Of a stretch of 64,000 bases of DNA, positions 23,301-33,291 are shown piece after piece. The notes under the pieces were generated by a model, which saw only the letters and a list, made by a program, of their open reading frames with translations, did not search any database and was not told where the DNA came from. Both the position numbers and the translations under genes were made by a program. Source of the DNA: an uncultured Acetatifactor sp. (GTDB lineage: Bacteria; Bacillota; Clostridia; Lachnospirales; Lachnospiraceae); the NCBI GenBank assembly GCA_910577665.1, contig CAJTOJ010000015.1:1-64000 (forward strand), given 5' to 3'. The first letter of the stretch is position 1. Each line of letters opens with the position of its first letter.

Positions 23301-23825
23301 ATGAAAAAGACGACTCTTACTGTGACCCAGGCGGCTCTTATAGCCGCCCTCTATGTGGTACTGACCCTGTTGGCCAACGCCCTGGGTCTGGCCAATTATG
23401 CCATCCAGCTCCGTTTCTCGGAGGCCCTCACCGTTTTGCCCTTCTTCCTGCCAGCTGCCGTGCCGGGACTGTTCGCAGGCTGTATCTTAAGCAACCTGCT
23501 CACAGGATGTCTGCCCCTGGATGTGGTGTTCGGAAGCCTGGCTACCCTGCTTGGGGCCCTTGGCACCCTGTTTCTGGGCAGAAGCTACCGCGCCGCCACA
23601 GACAGCAGGACTTCCAGGGCACCTCTCTGGTGGACTGCCCCCATCCCGCCCATTGTGGCCAACACCCTGATCGTGCCTTTTGTGCTGGCTTATGTGTATC
23701 GGTTTGAGGGATCCATCCCTTATTTCATGCTCACCGTGGGAATCGGCGAGATCTTGTCCTGCGGGGTGCTGGGGCTGTTGCTGTTCAAGCTGCTGGAACG
23801 GTATCGGAAATATATTTTCTTCTGA
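23301..23825 (+). CDS. queT: QueT family transporter (queuosine precursor uptake)
   Basis: This is a 174-residue integral membrane protein with about five hydrophobic segments. The QueT pattern is clear: TLTVTQAALIAALYVVLTLL, then IQLRFSEALTVLPFFLPAAV, and a conserved GCILSNLLTG segment. Family knowledge: QueT is the substrate-specific S component of an ECF-type vitamin transporter that takes up a queuosine precursor; the energising module is encoded elsewhere. ATG 23301 has AAGGAG 8 nt upstream. It stands alone behind a consensus promoter and a structured leader. A dispersed repeat element lies just upstream of the promoter. Confidence 0.92.
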   Translation: MKKTTLTVTQAALIAALYVVLTLLANALGLANYAIQLRFSEALTVLPFFLPAAVPGLFAGCILSNLLTGCLPLDVVFGSLATLLGALGTLFLGRSYRAATDSRTSRAPLWWTAPIPPIVANTLIVPFVLAYVYRFEGSIPYFMLTVGIGEILSCGVLGLLLFKLLERYRKYIFF

Positions 23826-23902
23826 TCAGTACATATAGCACCCCGAAACAGTACCGCACACAGCGGAAGAATTCCGGATATGGCCTGCCAGGATTTGGCA
23901 AG

Positions 23903-26425
23903 TCACCTGATATAGGTGATAAAACAGTTCCCATTGTCCTCAAGCCATTCCCCGGTGTCCGCCATTCCCCTCTTCTCCAGTTTTCCTGTAGAAGGTTCCA
24001 TCACCACCACACTGGTCTCATTGAAGCCGGTGATCAGAACCGCCTCCCCGTTCCTCAGCATGGCCAGGACGGGGAGATCCTGGTTCACATAGTAGAGCAA
24101 TGCATCCAGGCTGCACCCGGTGAGATCCAGGATCCGGGCCTCCGGCAGATTATCTTCCAGAATCTCCAGGACAGAATTTCCCTGGGTTAGCAGATATCCG
24201 GAGTTGCGCACCAGACCTTCCAGCTGGAAAATGGTATCCAGACACACTGCCAGACTGTTCTGTCCTTCTGTCCCTTCCGGCGCCTTGATGGCCATGATCT
24301 GGTTTCTGGTGGAGCGGTTACCCCTCTGCCATACACAATCCCCATTTCCGTCTGTCACCACCCCTGGCAGGGTATAAGCCATGTTCACCGCCCCGGCGGG
24401 AGATGTGAAGATCCCCGCCACGCCGTATGGTCCATAGACATAATACCGTTCTTCCTCCTTTTGTCCTGGCAGCTCCAGTTCCCTGCCCCCCTCGTATACC
24501 ACTTCTTTGGGATTCAGGATCTTGATGCTCTTTTCGTCAATGGTCTTCCTGGTCTGGATCTGTACATATCGCTGGTACACATCAATATCTGCTGTCACCA
24601 CCACATTTTTTCCGGATTTGCTCTCTATGTTGTTCATGATGTGGTCTTCACCGGCTTCCACATAGGCTCCTGATTCCAGTCTGGCCACACGGGTCAATGT
24701 AATCTGGTTGTCCTCCACCGTACAGGCTGTCACGTAGATCCCTTCCTCCTGGTATTCCTTCAGCAGCTCCCCGGAGGAACTACAGATCCCGATTTTGTAC
24801 ATAGGGAAAAAGATCCTGCCGGAATTCTCCTGGTAGATATCTTCCTCCCTGGCTACACCATATATGATGTCTTCTTCCATAAAGCCCAGGGGCCTTATGC
24901 ATTCATCCTCCGCTACCGTTATGGTCTTCTGGGAGTCATTGTTCAGATTCCGGATATTCAGCGTGTTGTTCCTGTAGGGATCCTCCCCTTCAGACCAGAC
25001 CGTTATCTTATGATTCTCCGATACATGTAGGCTCTCATCCCTGGTAATGGCAAACAGTCTGGACCAGGTCTTGCGCACCAGGTCAATCCGGTATACCACA
25101 CCATCCAGTACCAGGTACAGTTTCTGATCCCGGTTCAGGCATAGAAGCTGTGACATCTCCACATCCAGCACCGAAAATGTCCTGTGATAGGGAATATACA
25201 CCAGCTCCTCCACCGTGTTCAGGGCATGATTGTATGTGTATAGCCGGATTCCCACCTGACCTTCATATTTTCCTCGGTTCATATACCCGTACACAGCAAA
25301 CTGCACGTTTCCACCCTCATCCACATCCAGGATCTTGATGGCATGCTGCAGGTACAAAGTGCGTGCATCGGCATTCTCCTTGTCGTAAAAGCTGAATATG
25401 ACCGTGAGCTTGTTGTTGTTCACATTATAGCCAAACAGCCGGCCGGCCACCTGGAATACCACCACATTGCCGTCTTCACTCTCCATCATGGGAATGTCCG
25501 TGCCGGTGATGCCCAGCAGGATCTTATCATTGGCATACATGTCTTCCGGCCGGGGGATCTGGTTCATGGTTCTCTCATAATCCAGCAGGTACATTCGCTC
25601 CGTGGTATAGCGGACCCTGTAATGCTCCTGTACCATGTAGTAAGTGATCCGCTTCCCCTCAGAAGTAGATACCACATAGTCTACCAGCAGGGAAGCAGTC
25701 TGGGAGGCAATCTCTGTAAGGCGCACCACAGGTTCTGTGACCTCACGCACGGGAAGCTTTCCCCAGGTGATCTGCTGGAAACTGCTGTGTATATTTACTT
25801 TATGGAAAGAGCTGTTGTCCTCCAGCCTGGCATTGGTCTCCAGGTATATTGCCAGTTCCCTGGCCGCTTCCTTGTCGTAGAGCCTCTCATGAAAATCCCG
25901 CACATATGCCAGTTTTTCAGCCGCATGCAGGTCATCTCCCCATATCACCCTGGTATAATAGTATACTTTCTGGCTGCTGTTCAGTTCCAGTATCACAGCC
26001 AGGGAATATTCCTCCCCTTGTTCAATAAGGTCCTTCAAAGCAATCCTGCCCCGGATTCTATCTGTTTCCTCCTGGTATCCGGTCACCTGGGTATTCTCGA
26101 TCAGCCGCCCCCCATCCGTGCTGCGCACCTCTATGGAGATCCCTGTCACATTCCTCCCATAGGTATCCACCATGAACCCCGTATCCCGTCCTTCGCCCAG
26201 TACCGTCACCGTATCCCTCATAAAGGGAATCTCCATGGTCTGGGTATACCCGTGTAGCTGGTTATAGGCATGTCCACCCATCTCCATGGATACCAGTGGC
26301 AGGGTAGCCGGTGGCATCTCCATGGTCAGATTGTCATGGCCTTGGTTCATTATCCTGCTTATTACCACCAGCGCCACCACAAAGATGGCAAAGAACACTG
26401 ACAGTTTGATCGCGCTTCTCTTCAT
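23903..26425 (-). CDS. large exported membrane-anchored protein, beta-propeller-like with degenerate C39-like end
   Basis: This 840-residue protein has one N-terminal membrane segment (about residues 8-25) and the rest outside. Residues about 300-560 contain repeated blade-like units (GNVVVFQVAGRLFGYNVNNN, QKLYLVLDGVVYRIDLV, NHKITVWSEGEDPYRNN) suggesting a beta-propeller. The last 110 residues resemble a papain-like C39 fold: NSLAVCLDTIFQLEG, LPVLAMLRNGEAVLITGF and VVVMEPSTGKL. At the positions where C39 peptidases carry catalytic Cys and His, I read Ser and Glu, so it is probably non-catalytic. ATG 26425 has AAAGGAG 5 nt upstream. I do not recognise a named family. A scaffold or sensor role is only a guess. 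Confidence 0.7.
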   Translation of the reverse strand: MKRSAIKLSVFFAIFVVALVVISRIMNQGHDNLTMEMPPATLPLVSMEMGGHAYNQLHGYTQTMEIPFMRDTVTVLGEGRDTGFMVDTYGRNVTGISIEVRSTDGGRLIENTQVTGYQEETDRIRGRIALKDLIEQGEEYSLAVILELNSSQKVYYYTRVIWGDDLHAAEKLAYVRDFHERLYDKEAARELAIYLETNARLEDNSSFHKVNIHSSFQQITWGKLPVREVTEPVVRLTEIASQTASLLVDYVVSTSEGKRITYYMVQEHYRVRYTTERMYLLDYERTMNQIPRPEDMYANDKILLGITGTDIPMMESEDGNVVVFQVAGRLFGYNVNNNKLTVIFSFYDKENADARTLYLQHAIKILDVDEGGNVQFAVYGYMNRGKYEGQVGIRLYTYNHALNTVEELVYIPYHRTFSVLDVEMSQLLCLNRDQKLYLVLDGVVYRIDLVRKTWSRLFAITRDESLHVSENHKITVWSEGEDPYRNNTLNIRNLNNDSQKTITVAEDECIRPLGFMEEDIIYGVAREEDIYQENSGRIFFPMYKIGICSSSGELLKEYQEEGIYVTACTVEDNQITLTRVARLESGAYVEAGEDHIMNNIESKSGKNVVVTADIDVYQRYVQIQTRKTIDEKSIKILNPKEVVYEGGRELELPGQKEEERYYVYGPYGVAGIFTSPAGAVNMAYTLPGVVTDGNGDCVWQRGNRSTRNQIMAIKAPEGTEGQNSLAVCLDTIFQLEGLVRNSGYLLTQGNSVLEILEDNLPEARILDLTGCSLDALLYYVNQDLPVLAMLRNGEAVLITGFNETSVVVMEPSTGKLEKRGMADTGEWLEDNGNCFITYIR

Positions 26426-26455
26426 TCCGGCTCCTTTATCCCAATGGTTTTCCCA

Positions 26456-27697
26456 TTATGGCAGTTCCTTCCCGCGGCTTTCTTCCCCACAGCATTCCCC
26501 CTCCTGTAGCAATTGCTGCAGCGTAGGTTTCACCTGCAGGAAATCCATCACCTGATCCAGGGCAGACCTCTTCCCCCCAGGGCGCATCCCGTCCCGCTTT
26601 ACCGCCCGGATCAAAATATTCTTGGGTGTATGTTCCATATCAATAAATTCCAGGATCTGGGTGTCATACCCACACTGCTCCAGCATACCCGCCCGCAAGG
26701 CATCTGTAATCAGGGCCGCCATGCGTTCTTTTATCAGACCATACTTCAGAACCGGCCTAAGCTGGTCGCAACGGATCTGTCCATTCAGCTCATGCTGGCA
26801 GCAGGGAACTGCCAGAATCACCCGGGCGCCCCATTTCACTGCCTTCTCCAGGGAATAATCTGTTGCTTTGTCACAGGCATGGAGGGATACCACCATATCC
26901 ACCTTGTCTTCCTCCTGGAAACTGCTGATGTCCCCCTGCCGGAAATGCAGCCCTTCATAGCCAAGCTGCCTGGCCAGCTCATTACAGTGGCGGATCACAG
27001 TCTCCTTCAGATCCAGACCTGTGACCTGGATATCCCTGCCCTGTATCTGATGCAGATAGTAATACATGGCAAAGGTAAGGTAAGATTTCCCGCAGCCAAA
27101 GTCTACAATCCGTATGGTTCTGTCTCCAGGAAGGCCCTCCAGCACATCCTCGATAAATTCCAGATACCGGTTGATCTGACGGAATTTATCATATCTGGCT
27201 TTTACCACTCTCCCCTCCGGCGTCTGAACCCCCAGGCCTACCAGGAAGTCCACTGGCTGTCCTTCTTTTAATATATATTGTTTCGAACGGTTGTGGGCCA
27301 GGGAACGGGCTTCCCCGCCGCTGCCATTTCCGGCAGCAGCACCCCCTGCCCCTGCAACACCCTCCGCATTTTTCTTCCTCCGTTTTATGGTTATGGTACC
27401 CTTCTTTCCAGACAGCACCGTGATCTCCTCCACCGATGTTTCTATCCGGGCCTGCTTGTACCTCTCCAGCATATAGGTTTCCAGACGATGGGCCATTGCA
27501 GCAGCATCCAGGTTGGTATGGAATACCTGGTTTGCCTGATAAAGAGCCTCCTGGAACCAAAGCGTCTCTGCCATTCTCACAGGACGGATCTTCACCCTGG
27601 ATCCCTTCCAGGCAGCTTGCCTGGCATTGCTCAGTACCATGTCATACAGCTCCTCGTCCAGTACCTGGACGAAGAGTTCCCGCAATTTCTTTTCCAT
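26456..27697 (-). CDS. SAM-dependent methyltransferase (Methyltransf_32-like)
   Basis: This 413-residue cytoplasmic protein has a class I methyltransferase core: motif I IVDFGCGKSYLTFAMYYYL, an acidic end of strand 2 (VTGLDLKE), and later VDMVVSLHACDKATD followed by VPCCQHELNGQI. The HACD and PCCQHE motifs are typical of the Methyltransf_32 group, related to eukaryotic METTL25-type proteins; the substrate is not known. An N-terminal helical domain of about 130 residues ends in a Gly/Ala-rich linker. The start is ATG 27697, with GGGAG 6 nt upstream; ATG 27703 is an alternative. It lies 31 bp upstream of the 840-residue protein gene and may be cotranscribed with it. Confidence 0.82.
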   Translation of the reverse strand: MEKKLRELFVQVLDEELYDMVLSNARQAAWKGSRVKIRPVRMAETLWFQEALYQANQVFHTNLDAAAMAHRLETYMLERYKQARIETSVEEITVLSGKKGTITIKRRKKNAEGVAGAGGAAAGNGSGGEARSLAHNRSKQYILKEGQPVDFLVGLGVQTPEGRVVKARYDKFRQINRYLEFIEDVLEGLPGDRTIRIVDFGCGKSYLTFAMYYYLHQIQGRDIQVTGLDLKETVIRHCNELARQLGYEGLHFRQGDISSFQEEDKVDMVVSLHACDKATDYSLEKAVKWGARVILAVPCCQHELNGQIRCDQLRPVLKYGLIKERMAALITDALRAGMLEQCGYDTQILEFIDMEHTPKNILIRAVKRDGMRPGGKRSALDQVMDFLQVKPTLQQLLQEGECCGEESRGKELP

Positions 27698-27847
27698 AGC
27701 CATCTCCCTGCCGGCTTCCTGCCAGATACACCTGTCCACAGCAGCCTTTCACCTATACATCCACCAGTCCTGTAGCAGCCCCCGTCCCTAAGCTGCAGGA
27801 ACCGCTCCTCCAGGTCCCAGGACTCCTCCCCGGGACCTGGCACGAAC

Positions 27848-28255
27848 TCAGAACAGGATGCCACATTTTCCGCGTCTCCCGCCGTGTCGGCGTTTATAGA
27901 TTTCATCCAGAAGCAGCACTGCCACCATGTCCTCTGCCGGTGGGTTCTCCTCCTCTTTCTGCAACACCCGGCAGATGCTGTCTGCCAGATGCCGCAGACA
28001 GCATCTGTCCGGATATTCGTCATATATCATGCTGCCCTCGTAATCTGTCTTGTCCAGGATCTGTGCTATCCTGCGCTGATACCGCTTTACATCCGCGGGA
28101 TACATCTGCTGCAGGTATTCCATGTCCTGTAAGACCATCTCTTCCCTGGCGGGATCCAGGCAGCCCGGATGCGCCATATAAAAAGGAAGGGGCCGCTCAT
28201 TCCAGCCCCTTGCTTTCTCTGGCATTGGCTGTAACAGTTTCGAGTGTAATTCCAT
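27848..28255 (-). CDS. conserved small cytoplasmic protein of unknown function
   Basis: This 135-residue protein starts MELHSKLLQPMPEK. The middle has a predicted helix run (MVLQDMEYLQQMYPADVKRY) and a conserved-looking acidic stretch IYDEYPDRCCLRHLAD with two adjacent cysteines. There is no membrane segment or signal peptide. ATG 28255 has AGAGG 7 nt upstream. It follows the ATP synthase operon by 59 bp without a clear terminator, so it may be read from the end of that transcript. I cannot name its function. Confidence 0.6.
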   Translation of the reverse strand: MELHSKLLQPMPEKARGWNERPLPFYMAHPGCLDPAREEMVLQDMEYLQQMYPADVKRYQRRIAQILDKTDYEGSMIYDEYPDRCCLRHLADSICRVLQKEEENPPAEDMVAVLLLDEIYKRRHGGRRGKCGILF

Positions 28256-28313
28256 AGAAATACCTCTCATCCACTTTCTTACAGCATATGCGCACGTTCT
28301 TCTAATTGTTCCG

Positions 28314-28718
28314 CTATTTCAGTACCTCAATACGGGCCATTGCCCTCTGCAGGGCCGTCTCTGCCCTTGCCACATCCGTCTCCGGAGTCCTGCCGTGCAG
28401 TCTCTCTTCTGCACGATCCCTGGCGGCAGCTGCCCTGTTGGAATCAATCTCCTCAGGCCATTCCACGATCTCAGCCAGAATCGTCACACCATCCGGCAGG
28501 ATCTCTGCAAACCCGGCATGGAGCGCCGCTTCCTTCTCCCCTTCTGCCTCATGGATGCACAGAATGCCAGGTTTCAGGATTACCGTAAGCGGAATATGGC
28601 CTGGCAGCACACCGATCTCACCCTCTGTGGTGTTGAATTCCACCATCTCCACCTGTCCTTCATAGAAAGTACGGTCGGGAGTGACCACATGCAAAAGGAA
28701 GCTTTTATTCTCTGCCAT
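28314..28718 (-). CDS. atpC: F-type ATP synthase epsilon subunit
   Basis: This 134-residue protein has the epsilon N-terminal beta-sandwich (LLHVVTPDRTFYEGQVEMVE, EGEIGVLPGHIPLTVILKPG) and the C-terminal helical hairpin that regulates ATP hydrolysis. It couples gamma rotation to catalysis at the foot of F1. It is the last gene of the operon, 12 bp after atpD. Confidence 0.97.
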   Translation of the reverse strand: MAENKSFLLHVVTPDRTFYEGQVEMVEFNTTEGEIGVLPGHIPLTVILKPGILCIHEAEGEKEAALHAGFAEILPDGVTILAEIVEWPEEIDSNRAAAARDRAEERLHGRTPETDVARAETALQRAMARIEVLK

Positions 28719-28730
28719 AAGCCTTCCTCC

Positions 28731-30134
28731 TTATTTTACCTTGGCCAGCACATCATCAATACCGCCTACGCTCAAGAAATAGCTCTCCGGAATGTCATCA
28801 TGCTTACCTTCCAGGATCTCCTTGAAACCACGGATGGTCTCGTTGATAGGTACATATTTGCCCTCCAGGCCGGTAAACTGGCCTGCCACGAAGAAAGGCT
28901 GGGACAGGAATCTCTGCACCTTACGGGCACGGGATACCACCAGCTTATCCTCCTCAGACAGTTCATCCATACCCAGGATAGCGATGATATCCTGGAGTTC
29001 CTTGTATCTCTGCAGGATCTCCTGGACACCACGGGCGGTACGGTAATGCTCCTCACCCACGATCCGGGGATCCAGGATGCGGGAGGTGGACTCCAGGGGA
29101 TCCACTGCCGGATAGATGCCCAGCTCCACGATGGCACGGGACAACACGGTGGTGGCATCCAGATGTGCAAATGTAGTAGCCGGAGCCGGGTCTGTCAAGT
29201 CATCTGCCGGCACGTACACTGCCTGTACGGATGTAATGGAGCCGTTCCTGGTGGAGGTGATTCTCTCCTGCAGGGCGCCCATTTCCGTCTGCAGGGTAGG
29301 CTGATAGCCCACCGCAGAAGGCATACGTCCCAGCAGGGCTGACACCTCACTACCGGCCTGTGTGAACCGGAAAATATTATCAATGAACAGCAGTACATCC
29401 TTGCCGCCCTTGTCACGGAAATACTCCGCCATGGTCAGCCCTGTAAGGCCCACCCGCATCCTGGCTCCAGGCGGCTCGTTCATCTGGCCGAAGACCATGG
29501 TGGTCTTGTCGATAACCCCGGACTCTGTCATCTCATGGTAAAGGTCATTCCCTTCACGGGTACGCTCTCCCACACCGGTAAACACAGAGAAACCACCATG
29601 CTCTGTGGCGATGTTCCGGATCAGTTCCTGGATCAGCACGGTTTTGCCCACTCCGGCGCCACCGAAAAGTCCGATCTTTCCACCCTTCTGGTAGGGGCAG
29701 AGCAGGTCTACCACCTTGATGCCCGTCTCCAATAGTTCTGCCTCCGTGGACTGCTCCTCGAATGCAGGGGCCGGCCTGTGGATGGGTTCATAAGACACCC
29801 CCTCCGGCGCAGGCTTATTATCTATGGGCTGCCCCAGCACATTGAAGATCCGGCCCAGGGTCTTCTCCCCCACAGGCACGGAAATGGGAGCACCCGTTGC
29901 AACCGCATCCATTCCCCTTACAAGGCCGTCCGTGCTGCCCATGGCAATACATCTGACAGTGTCATCCCCCAGATGCTGGGAGACTTCCACGGTCAGATAC
30001 TGGTCGTCCGACCCGTCCTTTCCGGTAGGAATACGAATTGCTTCGTTAATTTCAGGCAGCTTACCCTGGTCAAAACGGATATCAAGAACCGCACCCACGA
30101 CCTGAGTAACCTTGCCTCTGTTCTCTCCTGCCAT
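28731..30134 (-). CDS. atpD: F-type ATP synthase beta subunit
   Basis: This is the catalytic subunit of F1, 467 residues. Walker A reads GGAGVGKTVL, the Walker B strand ends in LLFIDNIFRFTQAGSEVSAL, and ALLGRMPSAVGYQPTL is the family signature. I start at ATG 30134 (MAGENRGKVTQVVG), with AAGAGG 5 nt upstream; 44 earlier codons lack similarity to the family. It is located between atpG and atpC. Confidence 0.98.
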   Translation of the reverse strand: MAGENRGKVTQVVGAVLDIRFDQGKLPEINEAIRIPTGKDGSDDQYLTVEVSQHLGDDTVRCIAMGSTDGLVRGMDAVATGAPISVPVGEKTLGRIFNVLGQPIDNKPAPEGVSYEPIHRPAPAFEEQSTEAELLETGIKVVDLLCPYQKGGKIGLFGGAGVGKTVLIQELIRNIATEHGGFSVFTGVGERTREGNDLYHEMTESGVIDKTTMVFGQMNEPPGARMRVGLTGLTMAEYFRDKGGKDVLLFIDNIFRFTQAGSEVSALLGRMPSAVGYQPTLQTEMGALQERITSTRNGSITSVQAVYVPADDLTDPAPATTFAHLDATTVLSRAIVELGIYPAVDPLESTSRILDPRIVGEEHYRTARGVQEILQRYKELQDIIAILGMDELSEEDKLVVSRARKVQRFLSQPFFVAGQFTGLEGKYVPINETIRGFKEILEGKHDDIPESYFLSVGGIDDVLAKVK

Positions 30135-30314
30135 TTCTACCTCTTTCCTGCCGCACATAGCGGACATAAATTCTATAACACACTTCCGGACATGCTGCCT
30201 CTGGCAGCAATGTCGTCTTTGACGTAGTGCCATCCAGAAATGACACAAACCATTTCCCGGGGCCATTTATGGCCTTGTCTGGCCGCTCCCCGTTCTGGGA
30301 AAATGTCCGTTCCG

Positions 30315-31175
30315 TCAGCCAAGGGCATCCGCCCCGGCTATGATCTCTGTCAGTTCCTGCGTAATGGATCCCTGACGTGCCCTGTTATATTTCAGTGCAA
30401 GATCGTTGATGATTTCCTCCGCATTGCTGGTTGCATTGTCCATGGCCTGCATACGCGCACCATTTTCACTGGCCACTGACTCCATCAGCGCGCCATAGAT
30501 CAAGCTGGTGACATACTTAGGGATGATCATGTCCAGGGCCTCTATATCCTCCGGTTCAAAGTTCATGATGGCCTCGGCCTTTCCGGACCGCTCCTCCACT
30601 TCACCCTGTACCACAGGCAGGAGCTTCAGCAATGTGGGCACATGGCTCACCGTGTTTTTAAACGCAGTGTAGGCCAGGTAGATCTCACCCACCTCACCTT
30701 TGGAAAAGGCCTCCAGCAGCTTCTCACAGATGCGCATGGCGTCTGCATATACCGGACTTTCCACGATCTCATTGCTGCAGGGCCGCACCTCATAGCCGCT
30801 GCGCACAAAGGCTTCCCTTCCCTTGTTACCAATGGTATAGACCACCACATCTTCTTTCTGCCACTGGGGATGCCTGGTAACCAGCTTGACCACGTTGGAA
30901 TTGTATCCTCCGGCCAGTCCCCTGTTGGAAGTGATAACCACCACCGCCTTCTTTTTGGAAGTTCCAGCCGTCAGATATCTGTGCTCTACGTGTCCCACAC
31001 GCTTCAGAATGCTATTCACCGTGTCAAACATATAGGTAAAATATGTCTTGGAACGCTCTGCGTTGCCCCTGGCCCGCTGTAGTTTCACAGTGGACACCAG
31101 CTTCATGGCCTTGGTAATCTGCTGCGTGCCCTGTATGCTGCTTCTGCGGCGTTTTATATCACGCATTGATGCCAT
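30315..31175 (-). CDS. atpG: F-type ATP synthase gamma subunit
   Basis: This 286-residue central rotor shaft has paired terminal helices: N-terminal MRDIKRRRSSIQGTQQITKA and C-terminal MQAMDNATSNAEEIINDLAL, then YNRARQGSITQELTEI. The globular middle has ITSNRGLAGGYNSNV. The length is normal. It follows atpA by 30 bp; a 181-bp gap to atpD downstream contains no further gene. Confidence 0.97.
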   Translation of the reverse strand: MASMRDIKRRRSSIQGTQQITKAMKLVSTVKLQRARGNAERSKTYFTYMFDTVNSILKRVGHVEHRYLTAGTSKKKAVVVITSNRGLAGGYNSNVVKLVTRHPQWQKEDVVVYTIGNKGREAFVRSGYEVRPCSNEIVESPVYADAMRICEKLLEAFSKGEVGEIYLAYTAFKNTVSHVPTLLKLLPVVQGEVEERSGKAEAIMNFEPEDIEALDMIIPKYVTSLIYGALMESVASENGARMQAMDNATSNAEEIINDLALKYNRARQGSITQELTEIIAGADALG

Positions 31176-31205
31176 AATTCTGTCCTCGTTTCCTGTATGC
31201 AGTCA

Positions 31206-32708
31206 CTAGAACTGCTTCTTAAACTCCTCAATGGCCTTCTGGAGCACGCCTTCCATCTCATCCGTGATCACCTTATCCCTGGCAATGCCATCGGGCACTT
31301 CGGGATACTTGGTATCCAGGAACTCGAAGAATTCCTTCTCGAACCTGGTAATGGCATCCACCGGCACATCCAGCAGGTATTTGTGGGTCACGGCATAGAT
31401 AATGATAACCTGGTACTGCACCGGCATGGGAGCATACTGGGGCTGCTTGAGCACTTCCTTGATGCGCTCACCCTGGGCCAGCTTCTCCTTAGTGTCTGCA
31501 TCCAGTTCGGAGCCGAACTGTGCAAAGCTGGCAAGCTCCCTGTACTGGGCCAGTTCGGTACGGATAGGCGCTGCAATCTTCTTCATTGCCTTGATCTGCG
31601 CAGCACCACCCACCCTGGACACGGAAAGTCCCGCATTCACCGCAGGGCGGAAGCCGGAATTGAACATCTCCGTCTCCAGATAGATCTGGCCATCGGTGAT
31701 GGATATCACATTGGTAGGAATGTAAGCAGACACATCCCCGGCCTGGGTCTCAATAATGGGAAGGGCTGTCAGGGAACCACCACCATACTCCTCATTCATC
31801 CTGGCAGCACGCTCCAGGAGCCTGGAATGCAGATAGAACACATCACCAGGATATGCCTCGCGCCCGGGGGGACGTCTCAGCAGCAAGGAGAGTGTGCGGT
31901 ATGCGGTAGCATGTTTGCTCAAGTCATCATACACCACCAGCACATCCCCGCCCTGTTCCATCCACTCTTCTCCGATTGCGCAGCCCGAATAAGGGGCAAT
32001 GTACTGCAGGGGAGCCAGGTCACTGGCCGTAGATACCACCACGGTAGTGTATGCCATGGCACCATGCTCTTCCAGGGTCTTCACGATATTGGCAATGGTA
32101 GATGCTTTCTGGCCGATGGCCACGTAGATGCAGTTCACACCCTGCCCCTTCTGGTTGATAATGGTATCAATGGCAATTGCTGTCTTACCAGTCTGTCTGT
32201 CACCGATGATCAGCTCACGCTGTCCCCTGCCGATTGGCACCATGGCGTCAATGGCCTTGATTCCTGTCTGGAGAGGCGTATCCACGCTCTTCCTGGTGAT
32301 AACACCGCTGGCCACACGTTCTATTTTACGGTACTTTGTGGTCTGGATGGGGCCTTTGCCGTCAATGGGCTGGCCCAGGGCATTCACAACACGTCCCAGC
32401 ATGGCATCGCCCACCGGCACCTCCACCACCCTTCCGGTGGTCTTCACTGTGTCACCCTCGTTGATATTCCTGGCACTGCCAAGCAGCACGACACCAACGT
32501 TATCTTCCTCCAGATTCAGCACCATGCCATACACTTCACCGGGGAACTCCAGAAGCTCACCCTGCATGGCATTTTCCAGTCCATGGACCCGGGCGATGCC
32601 GTCTGCCACCTGGATGACCGTGCCCACATCGGACACATCCAGGGTAGCTGCGTACCGCTTGATCTGATCCTTGATAACTGAACTTATTTCTTCCGGTCTT
32701 AAATTCAT
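31206..32708 (-). CDS. atpA: F-type ATP synthase alpha subunit
   Basis: This 500-residue non-catalytic nucleotide-binding subunit of F1 has Walker A GDRQTGKTAIAIDTI and the alpha signature region AYPGDVFYLHSRLLERAAR. I start at ATG 32708 (MNLRPEEISSVIKDQI), where the family begins; 12 upstream codons overlap the atpH end region. Gap to atpH stop is 28 bp. Confidence 0.98.
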   Translation of the reverse strand: MNLRPEEISSVIKDQIKRYAATLDVSDVGTVIQVADGIARVHGLENAMQGELLEFPGEVYGMVLNLEEDNVGVVLLGSARNINEGDTVKTTGRVVEVPVGDAMLGRVVNALGQPIDGKGPIQTTKYRKIERVASGVITRKSVDTPLQTGIKAIDAMVPIGRGQRELIIGDRQTGKTAIAIDTIINQKGQGVNCIYVAIGQKASTIANIVKTLEEHGAMAYTTVVVSTASDLAPLQYIAPYSGCAIGEEWMEQGGDVLVVYDDLSKHATAYRTLSLLLRRPPGREAYPGDVFYLHSRLLERAARMNEEYGGGSLTALPIIETQAGDVSAYIPTNVISITDGQIYLETEMFNSGFRPAVNAGLSVSRVGGAAQIKAMKKIAAPIRTELAQYRELASFAQFGSELDADTKEKLAQGERIKEVLKQPQYAPMPVQYQVIIIYAVTHKYLLDVPVDAITRFEKEFFEFLDTKYPEVPDGIARDKVITDEMEGVLQKAIEEFKKQF

Positions 32709-32736
32709 GGATCTGTCGCACCTTTCCTCCAGCCGG

Positions 32737-33291
32737 TCACCCAAGCTGGATTTGTAATAGTTGTCTCGTCAAAGCTTCTAACTTCGTGCGGATACTGCTA
32801 TCCACCACTCTGTCACCTATACGTATGATCATCCCGCCAATGACGGAAGGGTCTACGCTGTAATGCATCTCCATCTTACAGTACTGGGAAGTCTCAAGCA
32901 ACCTGCCCTCCACCGCCGCCTTCTGGCTGTCTGTGAGGGGAACCGCCGAGGTCACATAGGCGATACCGATCTTTTGCTGCTCTTTCACCAGATCCGTGAA
33001 ATAGGCAAAAATATCCCCCAGGTCACCATACCGCTCCTTGGACACAACGATCTCCAGGAAATTCGCCAGTTCCTCACTGACATGTCCCCGGAACACATGA
33101 TCCATCACCTGGAGCTTCTCCTGCTTCGGAATCCCTGGATGCCGCATCAGCACATCGAACTTGGGGTTCTGTGTGAGGATCTCCCTGACACAGGCAATCT
33201 CCTCCATCAGTCCGGCCGCCTTCTCCCCGCCGGATTCCATCGCCACTCCGAACAAGGCTTCCCCATATGTCTGTGATACTAACTTAGCCAT
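32737..33291 (-). CDS. atpH: F-type ATP synthase delta subunit
   Basis: This 184-residue stator subunit links F1 to the peripheral stalk. N-terminal helices (MAKLVSQTYGEALFGVAMES) and the C-terminal pattern GGMIIRIGDRVVDSSIRTKL are typical of delta. Its start overlaps the end of atpF by 13 bp. Confidence 0.96.
   Translation of the reverse strand: MAKLVSQTYGEALFGVAMESGGEKAAGLMEEIACVREILTQNPKFDVLMRHPGIPKQEKLQVMDHVFRGHVSEELANFLEIVVSKERYGDLGDIFAYFTDLVKEQQKIGIAYVTSAVPLTDSQKAAVEGRLLETSQYCKMEMHYSVDPSVIGGMIIRIGDRVVDSSIRTKLEALTRQLLQIQLG

Noticed and set aside
27631..28023. 130-residue minus-strand frame between the methyltransferase and the small conserved gene
   Set aside because: Overlaps both flanking genes in another frame, Trp/Cys/Arg-rich, no ribosome site.
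31197..32681. 494-residue open frame on the plus strand opposite atpA
   Set aside because: Antisense shadow of a highly conserved gene; no start signal or recognisable domain.
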